DNA from: Candidatus Streptomyces philanthi | GTDB taxonomy: Bacteria > Actinomycetota > Actinomycetes > Streptomycetales > Streptomycetaceae | Direction: 5' to 3' | DNA: 64,000 nt | Assembly: GCA_018114805.1 (NCBI GenBank) | Contig: CP073042.1 | Span: 3,906,001-3,970,000, forward strand | Translations under genes and position numbers: made by a program | Notes under the pieces: generated by a model | Told to the model about the DNA's origin: nothing | The model's database searches: none | Seen by the model: the letters and a program-made list of their open reading frames with translations, nothing else | Part shown: positions 18,871 through 26,191 of the stretch, piece after piece | Layout: the number at the start of each line of letters is the position of its first letter | Numbering within the stretch: the first letter of the stretch is position 1

Positions 18871-19845
18871 TCAGCGGCCCGGGCGCGGGTCGTGGCGGTG
18901 CGCCAGCGCCTCGTAGGAGGCGGACAGGGCCGGGGCCGCGGTGGCGTAGGTGCGCTGCGCGACGCCGACGAACAGGCAGTCCACGACGAGGAGTTGGCTC
19001 GTACGGCTGGACATCGCGGCCGGTCGCAGCTCGCTCTCGCGGGCGGTTGAGGTGGTCAGCACCAGGTCCGCGTACTGGGCGACCTCGGCCTCCGGGTGCC
19101 CGGTGATCGCCACCGTCGTCGCGCCCTGGTCGAAGGCCGTGCGCAGCGGCTCGATGACGTCGATGGTGCGGCCCGAGTGCGTGATCGCGATGGCCACGTC
19201 GCCCGGCCGGAGCTGCACGGCGTTGGTCACCGCCAGGTGCGGGTCGGTGTGGGCGTGCGCGATGAGCCCGATGCGCAGCAGCTTCTGCACCAGGTCCTGG
19301 CCGACCAGGCCGGAGGCGGCGATGCCGTACGCGTCGACGCGGCGGGCGGCCACCAGCGCCGCCACGGCGGCGTCCAGCTGGATCGGGTCGAGGGCCGCGG
19401 CGGTGTCCGCCAGGCACTGCTGTTCCTCCTGGGCCAGCTTGGCGACGACGTCGGCTATCGGGTCGTCGACCGCGATGTCGGCGGTGACGGCCGGCGCGCG
19501 GCCGGCGGCCTGTTGGGCGGCGAGCGCGGCGAGGGCCAGCCGCAGGTCCCGGTAGCCCGGGTAGCCCAGGACGCGGGCGGTGCGTACGACGGTGGCCTCG
19601 CTGGTGCTGGTGCGCTCGGCGAGGCCGGTGACGGTGAGCGCGGCGCAGCCGGCCGGGTCGGCGGCGACCTTCTCGGCGACGCGCTGCATGGAGCGGGTCA
19701 TGGACGGGGCCAGGGCGCGGACCTTGGCCGTCAGGGCGGCCGGGGCCAACAGACCGGACGGCGCGGCGTCGGCGAGCCGGCCACCGCCGTCGGTGGAAGT
19801 TTCTTTCAGTCTGCTGCTCACTCTCTGAAAGGTATTTTCAGTCAT
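18871..19845 (-). CDS. RpiR/MurR-family transcriptional regulator (HTH + SIS domain)
   Basis: The protein has an N-terminal RpiR helix-turn-helix (MTRSMQRVAEKVAADPAGCA, LAERTSTSEATVVRTARVLG) and a C-terminal SIS sugar-phosphate-binding domain (DAYGIAASGLVGQDLVQKLL, AIAITHSGRTIDVIEPL, VAITGHPEAEVAQYADLVLT). Start MTENTFQRVSSRLKE at 19845 is chosen; further upstream is low-complexity and overlaps the divergent gene. The SIS domain probably senses MurNAc-6-P, GlcNAc-6-P or a related sugar phosphate and controls murQ just downstream. A GTG at about 19824 is an alternative start. Confidence 0.88.
   Translation of the reverse strand: MTENTFQRVSSRLKETSTDGGGRLADAAPSGLLAPAALTAKVRALAPSMTRSMQRVAEKVAADPAGCAALTVTGLAERTSTSEATVVRTARVLGYPGYRDLRLALAALAAQQAAGRAPAVTADIAVDDPIADVVAKLAQEEQQCLADTAAALDPIQLDAAVAALVAARRVDAYGIAASGLVGQDLVQKLLRIGLIAHAHTDPHLAVTNAVQLRPGDVAIAITHSGRTIDVIEPLRTAFDQGATTVAITGHPEAEVAQYADLVLTTSTARESELRPAAMSSRTSQLLVVDCLFVGVAQRTYATAAPALSASYEALAHRHDPRPGR
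19825..19841. promoter_or_regulatory. palindrome CTGAAA-N5-TTTCAG at the regulator start (possible autoregulatory operator)
   Basis: The perfect 6-bp inverted repeat covers the first codons of the regulator and faces the divergent gene at 19884. A related CTGAAAG half-site recurs about 20 bases further into the gene. RpiR-family proteins bind similar AT-rich inverted repeats. The function is inferred; if the true start is the downstream GTG, the site would lie in the promoter. Confidence 0.4.
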
Positions 19846-19883
19846 GGCGGGCGTCAACCCTCGGTGCCCCTGACAATGGAGCC

Positions 19884-20279
19884 ATGGAGCCCGAACAGAC
19901 ACTGCACATGGCGCGGGCGCTGGTGCTCGCCGACCTGTCGGCGGGGGACGTGGCGCGGGCGGACGTGGTCTCGCTCGTGGAGGACGCGGTGGCCCACCGC
20001 CTGTGGTGGGTCGAGCAGTGGCCCGAGGGCTCGGAGTTCGTGGCGGGTCTGTTGGCTCAGGACGTCCAGGACGCCCTGCTTGAGCGGTACGGGCGGTGCC
20101 CGGTGTGCGTGGGCGACCTGCACGCGCTGGAGGTGGAGCCCGAGTTGGGCGCCGACCCGCACTGGGTGTGCGCCAAGACCACGGTCGCGGTCGCCCGGGT
20201 GGGCGCGCTGGGCTCCGTGGGGTCGGGCGGTGGGGGCCGCGGCCCGACACGGGACCGCGAGGCCGAGGACGAGCACTGA
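19884..20279 (+). CDS. conserved hypothetical protein with CxxC motif
   Basis: This 131-residue acidic protein begins MEPEQTLHMARALVLADLSA. It has a central YGRCPVCVGDLHALEVEPELG segment with a CPVC pair that may bind metal, followed by a second Cys (HWVCAKT), and a Gly-rich tail. No catalytic family is recognised. Its stop overlaps the start of the DUF4031 gene by one base (TGATG), so the two are translationally coupled and probably act together. Divergent from the RpiR regulator. Confidence 0.8.
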   Translation: MEPEQTLHMARALVLADLSAGDVARADVVSLVEDAVAHRLWWVEQWPEGSEFVAGLLAQDVQDALLERYGRCPVCVGDLHALEVEPELGADPHWVCAKTTVAVARVGALGSVGSGGGGRGPTRDREAEDEH

Positions 20280-20533
20280 TGGCCGTGTACATCGACCCGC
20301 CCGTGTGGCCCGGACACGGCCGGATGTTGTCGCACCTGGTCAGCGACGTCTCGTACGCGGAGCTGCACGAGTTCGCCGAGCGCGTCGGCGTTCCGCGGCG
20401 CGGCTTCGACCGCGACCACTACGACCTGCCGTCGGCCAGCTACGCGGCGGCGGTGGAGGCCGGCGCGATCGAGGTGAGCAGCAAGGAGCTGGTGCGGCGG
20501 CTCACCGGGGCCGGGCTGCGTCGGCCCCGGTAG
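20279..20533 (+). CDS. DUF4031 family protein
   Basis: This 84-residue protein, MAVYIDPPVWPGHGRMLSHL, has the DUF4031 pattern (PGHGRMLSHLVSD, ELHEFAERVGVPRRGFDRDHYDLP). The histidine/aspartate-rich motif suggests a small metal-binding enzyme, but the function is unknown. It starts within the stop codon of the preceding gene. Confidence 0.88.
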   Translation: MAVYIDPPVWPGHGRMLSHLVSDVSYAELHEFAERVGVPRRGFDRDHYDLPSASYAAAVEAGAIEVSSKELVRRLTGAGLRRPR

Positions 20534-20657
20534 GGGGCCGACGGCGCGGCGCCGCCGCGCGACGACAGCCTGGGCGACCCCGGTTCGGCGGGCGGCGCCG
20601 CCCCGTAGCCCGGTGGCCCCTCGGCCTCCGGCGGTCGGGCGCCTGGTGCGTCGCCGG

Positions 20658-20690
20658 GGCGGGCGGGCCCGGGGCGCGGGTCCGCCCGCC
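20658..20690. terminator. bidirectional terminator between DUF4031 and MFS genes
   Basis: A 13-bp stem (20658-20670 with 20678-20690) has one G-U wobble and a 7-base loop. It is located between two convergent genes. Confidence 0.75.
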
Positions 20691-20703
20691 GCGCGGCGGG
20701 GGA

Positions 20704-22049
20704 TCAGGTGGTGGAGCAGGGCCCCGCCGCCGTGGTGGTTTCGGTCTTGGCCGGGGCGGCGGCCTTCGGCGCGGAGTCGGCCGAGCTGGCCACCACGCGG
20801 GTGCCGGACTCGGTGGCGGTGCTCCGCCGGTGCAGGCGGGAGGCCACGGCCGTGGTGCCGACGGCGAGGGCGGCCAGCGCGGCGGCGGTCCACGCGACGG
20901 CCGGGTAGCCCCAGCCGGCGCCGATGACCAGGCCGCCGAGCCAGGGGCCGACCGTGTTGCTGATGTTGAACGCCCAGGTCGTGGTGGCCCCGGCCAGGGT
21001 GGGCGCTGCGCTCGCGACGTTGAACATCCGGGGGTTGAGCGCGGGTGCCGTGGTGAAGGCGGTGACGCCGAGCAGCAGCGACAGGGTGACGGCGGCGACC
21101 GGCCACCGCCGCGGTGAGCGCCAGCAGCGTGAGCACGGCCGTGGAGGCCGTGATGCCGCCGTAGATGGTGCCGAACAGGTGCGCGTCCGCGATGCGCCCA
21201 CCGATCGCCGTGCCGATCAGGGCGCCGACGCCGAACAGGCCGAGCACGGTCGGCACCCAGCTCTCCTTCAGGCCCGCGGTGTCGGTGAGCAGCGGTGCGA
21301 GGTAGGAGAACAGGGCGAAGACGGCGCCGCCGTTCAGGGCCGTGGTGATCAGCGCGAGCCACACCTGCCGGTCCCGGTAGATGAGCAGCTCCCGGCGGAG
21401 TGAGGGCGCGTCGTCGCCGGTCGCGGGCGCCGTACGGGGCACGAGGGCGATGACGCCGACGAGCCCGAGCGCGGACAGTCCGGCCACCGCCCAGAAGGCG
21501 GCGCGCCAGCCGGCGTGCTGGCCGAGGAACGCGCCGGCGGGCACGCCGGCGATGTTGGCGATGCTCAACCCGCCGACCATCACGGCCATCGCCCGGGCCC
21601 GCGCGGTCACCGGCACCAGCGAGACGGCCACCGACGCCCCCACGGCCCAGAACCCGGCGCAGGCGAGCGTGCTGATGACGCGGGAGACGAACAGCACGGC
21701 GTACGTGGGGGCGACCGCGCCGGCTATCTGGCCGAGCCCGAAGACGGTCAGCAGGGCGATCAGGGTCGTCCGGCGCGGCAGCCGCAGGGTGGCGGCGGCT
21801 AGCACCGGGGCGCCGACCACCATGCCGACCGCGAACGCGGAGAACAGCAGGCCGGCCTGGGGGATGGAGACGCCCATGTCGCGGGCGAGCGGCTGGAGCA
21901 GCCCGGAGAGCATGAACTCCGAGGTGCCGAGCGCGAAGACCGAGCACGTACACGGCGATGGGCATGCGGTGGGGCGCCGCGGGTGACTCGGGGGAAGCGG
22001 GAGGCGCGGGGGCAGGGTGGGGCGCTGTGGGTTCAGTCGGGACGGGCAT
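20704..22049 (-). pseudogene. MFS drug-efflux transporter (DHA1, chloramphenicol-resistance type), frame broken twice
   Basis: The pieces join into one ~12-helix antiporter. The N terminus is MPIAVYVLGL, then VFALGTSEFMLSGLLQPLAR in a second frame through SAFAVGMVVGAPVLAA, GFWAVGASVAVSLVP, AMAVMVGGLSIANIAGVP and WLALITTALNGGAVF. After ~21106 a third frame gives AAVTLSLLLGVTAFTTAPALN and SNTVGPWLGGLVIG. The breaks lie near 21943 and 21106. Starts at 22049 or 21965 are both possible. Substrate export by proton exchange is inferred from the family; with these lesions no full-length protein would be made unless they are sequence errors. Confidence 0.8.
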
Positions 22050-22294
22050 GACAGGCAAGAACAGTCCGCCGCCTGACATTCCCGGTGCGCCGCTGCTACC
22101 TGGTGTCTTTCCGCAGGTCACACGCCCGTCAGCGGTCAGACGGCACGGCCGGGGACCCGGCCTGGCCAGCCCCCGCTGCCGCCCCCGGGCCGCCGCCCGC
22201 CCGTGCACCGCGCCCCCGAGCCGCCACGCCTCCCGAGCCGCCACGCCCCCGAGCCGCCGCCCGCCCCGAACCGCACCCCCGAGCCGCGCCGGCG

Positions 22295-23098
22295 CTACGC
22301 GCTCAGCAGCTCCAGTTCGGTGGCGAGATTGCGGCGCGCGACCCGCTCCCAGCGGGTCTGCCCGGTGGGCGTCCTGAACAGCGGCTCCTGGCCGAGGAGT
22401 TGACGCAACACGTCGGCGCGCCCGGCGCGGAACGCGTCGTCGGGCACGAACGCGTACTCCGCGCGCACGGCCGCCGCGTACTCCTGCGGACCGCCCGCCA
22501 GCACCGCCAGGTCCGCTTCGCACAGCACCTGGTCGTTGTGGTCCCGCTCGGCCGGGTCGTGCTCGATGGTCAGCCGCACCAGGCGGGCCACCTCGGCGGT
22601 GGTCTCCCGCGAGACGCCGGCCTCCGGCAGCGCGCGCTCGGCCAGCCGGGCGCTGCGCTCCTCGTTGGTGGAGCGGTCCGGCAGGTAGACCGCTTCGTGG
22701 AACCAGGCGGCGAGCCGCACCGCGTCGGGGTCGTCCGCGTGGTGGGCCAACTCGTCGACGCGGTTGAGCACGGCGATGAGGTGGTCGGTGGTGTGGTACC
22801 GGCGATGCGGCTCGGCCCAGCGGGCGAGCAGGTTCTCGCCGTACGGAAGCGGGTCGGGCCCCGCGCCGCTCGCGCGCGCGTTGATCAGCGCCTGCGCCCA
22901 GCGCGAGAGCAGGGCGTCGGTCGCGGGGTGCGGGGAGCCGGTCGCGGCGGGGGTTTCGGCCGGATCCGTGGCCGACTCCGCGGGGTGGGGCTCGGGCTCC
23001 GACGCGCCCGGGTCCTGGCGTTCGTGCTGGCCGGCGCGGCGGTCGCCGAAGGAGGCGTCGCCGGAAGGGGAATGGGGATGTGGCACGGGGGCTGGCAT
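22295..23098 (-). CDS. HD-domain metal-dependent phosphohydrolase-like protein
   Basis: After a disordered His/Pro/Ala-rich N-terminal ~65 residues, the conserved part has LLARWAEPHRRYHTTDHLIA, then LAAWFHEAVYLP with the HD-type metal-ligand histidines, then LTIEHDPAERDHNDQVLCEADLAVL. It resembles COG4339 predicted HD hydrolases. The substrate is unknown. ATG 23098 is chosen as the first methionine after the divergent CutC promoter. The frame is intact. Confidence 0.8.
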   Translation of the reverse strand: MPAPVPHPHSPSGDASFGDRRAGQHERQDPGASEPEPHPAESATDPAETPAATGSPHPATDALLSRWAQALINARASGAGPDPLPYGENLLARWAEPHRRYHTTDHLIAVLNRVDELAHHADDPDAVRLAAWFHEAVYLPDRSTNEERSARLAERALPEAGVSRETTAEVARLVRLTIEHDPAERDHNDQVLCEADLAVLAGGPQEYAAAVRAEYAFVPDDAFRAGRADVLRQLLGQEPLFRTPTGQTRWERVARRNLATELELLSA

Positions 23099-23156
23099 AG
23101 GCCAATTGTGAGGTACACCTTCCGGTCCCGGGCCGGGATGTGGCACTCTGTGTTAC

Positions 23157-23872
23157 TTGTCAAGACTAATTCTTGAGGTGATCGCGCTCGGCGTGGACGA
23201 CGCGGTCGCGGCCGAGGCCGGATGGGCGGATCGCCTCGAACTGGTCACCGACATGGCGGCCGACGGGCTCACCCCCACGCTCGACGGCTTCGGCGCGATC
23301 CGGTCCGCCGTCGACCTCCCGCTGCGGGTCATGCTCGGCTCCGCCGACGGCTTCGCCGCGGGCGGCGAGAGCGCGGTGGCGGCCCTGTGCGCGAACGCCC
23401 GAGCGCTCCGCGCCGAGGGCGCTGACCAGTTCGTCTTTGGTTTCCTGAACGAGGCGGGGCAGCCCGACCTAGCCACCGTGCGCGCGCTGGCCGAGGCCAT
23501 CGACGGCGCCTCGTGGACCTTCCACCGCGCCATCGACCGGGCCGCCGACCGCGACCTGGCCCGCAAGCGGCTGATCGAACTCCCCTGCCTCGAGACGTAC
23601 TTGACGTCCGGCTCGGCGACCGGCGTGGACGCCGGTCTGGCCACGCTGGCAGCCGAGGCGAAGCGTGGCCAGGTCGGCGAACCCGGGTACGAGCCGACCA
23701 TCCTCGTCGGCGGCGGCCTGCGCCTGGACCACCTGCCCGCGCTGCGCGCGGCGGGCGTCGACGCCTTCCACATCGGCGGCGCCGCCGGCCCAAGGGCTGG
23801 TTAGGCCCGGTGGACGTCGAGTCCGTCGTCGCCTGGCGCACGGCACTGGACGCACCGGTGGGCGTGGGCTGA
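23157..23872 (+). CDS. CutC family protein, frame disrupted near C terminus
   Basis: This TIM-barrel protein starts LSRLILEVIALGVDDAVAAE at a TTG, with WADRLELVTDMAADGLTPT, MLGSADGF, FGFLNEAGQPD, TFHRAIDRA, TSGSATGVDAGL, ILVGGGLRLDHL and FHIGGAA. CutC is linked to copper homeostasis in the classic literature, but its biochemical activity is unsettled. Near 23787 one base is missing; restoring it gives HIGGAARPKGWLGPVDVESV and a stop at 23872. Confidence 0.85.
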
Positions 23873-24020
23873 GGCGCCTCCCGGGCCCGGGACCGCCACG
23901 GGCCGGCGCGGCGCGGCAGGAACTGAGGCGCGCGTGGGCGCGGGCGGAGGCGCCCCGCGCCCACGCGCGTGGCCTCGTGCGACGCCAGACACGGCCGGGT
24001 CGCGTGCCTACCGGTGTGAC

Positions 24021-24536
24021 TCAGCCGGCCGCGTCCACGAACCTCATCCTCCGGTTCATCGCGATCGCGCTCGCGTTGGCCGGATGGTGGACCGTACGGA
24101 CCGCGGGCAGCCCGCACTCCCTGACGAAGGCCATGCCGTACGTCTTCATGGCCAGGGAGACGCCCCGCCCCCGGTAGGCGGCGCGCACCCCGGTCATCTC
24201 GTTCATCGCGAACGTGCTGTGCCGCGAGGTCGCCGCCATCCCCACCCACGCGTCGCCGTCCAGCGCGAGCACGACGCCCCGCGGGTCGTACGAGACATCG
24301 TCGAACCGTCGCCGAACGAACTCCTCGTACGAGAAGAACTCCCCGCGCTCCGGTATGTCGGCGGAGCACTCCTTGTTCAGCTCGTACACCGCCCGCCGGT
24401 GCTCCGGCGTGTCCCCCAACTCGGCGAGCGTGGTCAGCCGCAGGCCGGCGGCCTGGCACGCGCGCACGTACCGCTCGAAGCGGGCCCCGTCGAACGCAGC
24501 CACGTCGAGTTCGAGCCGCACCCAGTGATCGGTCAC
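24021..24536 (-). CDS. GNAT-family N-acetyltransferase
   Basis: The protein has 171 residues from a GTG with a GGAGGAG site. It shows the acetyl-CoA-binding pattern: TGVRAAYRGRGVSLAMKTYGM (R/Q-x-x-G-x-G/A loop) and the late VRTVHHPANASAIAMNRRMRF, typical of GNAT proteins. The N-terminal half (YELNKECSADIPERGEFFSYEEF) is shared with a Streptomyces subfamily. The substrate is unknown. Converges with CutC. Confidence 0.9.
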   Translation of the reverse strand: MTDHWVRLELDVAAFDGARFERYVRACQAAGLRLTTLAELGDTPEHRRAVYELNKECSADIPERGEFFSYEEFVRRRFDDVSYDPRGVVLALDGDAWVGMAATSRHSTFAMNEMTGVRAAYRGRGVSLAMKTYGMAFVRECGLPAVRTVHHPANASAIAMNRRMRFVDAAG

Positions 24537-24654
24537 GCTTCTCCTCCGCTCCCCGTCGCGGGCCCGGACGCCCGTGTGTTCGGTGGGGCCATCCTCGGGG
24601 ACGGTGGTGGCGGGGACAAGATCACGACGGGGGTGGTGGGTAGTGGGGCTCGCC

Positions 24655-25217
24655 CTACGCCCCTCGGTCGTACCAGCGCTCCATCAGCTCGCGCATGGCT
24701 TGCAGCAGCACGTCCTTCCGGGGGACGTCCGAGGATCCACTGGTGGCGATGGCGTCGCGTAGTTCCTCAGGCCGCCGCGGCGCGCCCGGGCCGCCGGGTA
24801 GTGGCACACCAGGGCGGCAGCCGTCGCGTCCCACCAGCGAGATTCCGCCCCGACTCCGGTCGAAGTCCGTGCCCGGCGTGACGGACAACCCGCCCGGGCG
24901 GGCAGGCACGGACAGCCACTCCGCACCTTCGCCGTCATCCTGCGACGTTCCTCCGGCACGGCGAGAAACGCGCTCGTCAGCAGCCCGCTCTGCTCCTCGA
25001 ACCGCATCTCGTCTCCCTCGGCCCACAGCCAGTCGGTACTCCCCGACCCCACCCGCGCGTGTTCCTCGCGCTCCCGGGCGTCGCGATACCGGCCCACGGC
25101 TACGTACTCGCCACTCAACGAGTACCGGGGGCGGTGACGCATTCCATCACCCAGCCCGGGGCCCGTGCCGACCGCGTGCAGGTAGGCGGTCACCGCTTCG
25201 GTGATGTCATGGTGCAC
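24655..25217 (-). pseudogene. hypothetical protein, frame disrupted
   Basis: The N-terminal half (MHHDITEAVTAYLHAVGTGP, RHRPRYSLSGEYVAVGRYRD, MRFEEQSGLLTSAFLAVPEE) and the C-terminal half (GGISLVGRDGCRPGVPLPGG, AMRELMERWYDRGA) are in different frames; the switch lies between about 24905 and 24970. No family is recognised. It is the last of four same-strand small genes (26171 to 24655), so it belongs to that accessory operon. Confidence 0.55.
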
Positions 25218-25265
25218 AGGGGTCCTCGCGGGGAGGCGGGGTTGACTGGCGGAGGGTGTGAACTG

Positions 25266-25706
25266 TCAGGTGGCGCTTTTCGTGGCACGCGTGTGCGGGC
25301 CGTCATCGGTCAGCAGGTCTGGTGGCGGGCCCTCCCGGAAGTGCCGATAAGGGTGGAGTGTCAGCCAGCGCATGGCGTCAGGAAAACTGACCAGGCTTTC
25401 GTAGTTGGTATCCAGAACGCCATTCAGGTCCGGGATTACACGCTCAAGAAGCGTGCGAGCGCACGCTATTCTCTCGTATTCGATCAGTGTGGCGCGGAAA
25501 GTCCCTATCCGCTCCGCGATCCAGGCGAGTTCGCTTTCATCGCATTCATCCAGGACGTCCTGGCTGAAGTCCACCCCGAACGTGCAGTCGCCGCACGCGT
25601 AGCGCTCGAATTGCGGCCCTGCGGCTAAGCGGGGAAAGCTGCGGAGGCGGGCAACTAGCGTGGGGTGGTGCGTCACGCTGGTGAACAGGATCAGCGTGTC
25701 CCTCAT
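25266..25706 (-). CDS. hypothetical protein of an accessory four-gene operon
   Basis: The 146-residue protein begins MRDTLILFTSVTHHPTLVAR and contains YACGDCTFGVDFSQDVLDEC, a Cys-rich acidic segment, then ERVIPDLNGVLDTNYESLV. There is no recognised domain, signal or membrane helix. It starts 7 bases after the stop of the preceding gene, so the genes are co-translated. The codon use is less GC-biased than its neighbours', suggesting transfer. Confidence 0.65.
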   Translation of the reverse strand: MRDTLILFTSVTHHPTLVARLRSFPRLAAGPQFERYACGDCTFGVDFSQDVLDECDESELAWIAERIGTFRATLIEYERIACARTLLERVIPDLNGVLDTNYESLVSFPDAMRWLTLHPYRHFREGPPPDLLTDDGPHTRATKSAT

Positions 25707-25713
25707 GGGGCAA

Positions 25714-25986
25714 TCACCTGCACGATGTCGGTCCTCCACTTCGCCCCCAGGCCAGAGCCCGCGACGCGGCATCAATCTCGGCCTCTCCGTGACCGGTCCG
25801 ATAGAAGATCTCCATCCCGCCCAGGGCGTGAACCGTGGTTTTCAGGAGAATGGGTCCCAGCAGAGCCAGTCGCCGCGGAAGCAGCGTTAGATGCTCGGTC
25901 GGTGAGATTCCTGAGTCCCGTACGGAGGCGGGCGGGGCGCCTCGGTCAACTGTCGCGTGTTCGTCGATCCCGATGACGATACTCAA
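25714..25986 (-). CDS. hypothetical protein of an accessory four-gene operon
   Basis: The reading frame gives about 90 residues (SIVIGIDEHATVDRGAPPAS, HLTLLPRRLALLGPILLKTT, GGMEIFYRTGHGEAEIDAAS). The proposed start is a TTG (25984-25986) that overlaps the stop codon of the gene before it; no better in-frame start lies in the intergenic sequence. No family is recognised. The tight overlaps on both sides support it being real. Confidence 0.5.
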   Translation of the reverse strand: MSIVIGIDEHATVDRGAPPASVRDSGISPTEHLTLLPRRLALLGPILLKTTVHALGGMEIFYRTGHGEAEIDAASRALAWGRSGGPTSCR

Positions 25987-26171
25987 GATGTCACCCGCAC
26001 GTGCGCGATCACGAAGGCGCGCATGTCCCAAACGGCTGACAAGAGCACTCGCACGTCTTCTTGCGAACATCCTCGTTCGGCGAGAAATGCTTCTCTCACC
26101 TCAACTAGTTGATATGTCAGTTGGAATATTACTTCGAACTGCGGGATGTTGAGAGTGACCGTGTGCACCAT
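25983..26171 (-). CDS. small hypothetical protein, first gene of the accessory operon
   Basis: The 62-residue protein starts MVHTVTLNIPQFEVIFQLTY and ends VWDMRAFVIAHVRVTS, with mixed helical and strand propensity. It has clearly lower GC than surrounding Streptomyces DNA. It begins 21 bases after the HelD-like gene's stop on the same strand and leads a chain of overlapping small genes. The function is unknown. Confidence 0.55.
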   Translation of the reverse strand: MVHTVTLNIPQFEVIFQLTYQLVEVREAFLAERGCSQEDVRVLLSAVWDMRAFVIAHVRVTS

Positions 26172-26191
26172 GGGCTCGTGTTTCCCGGGTG

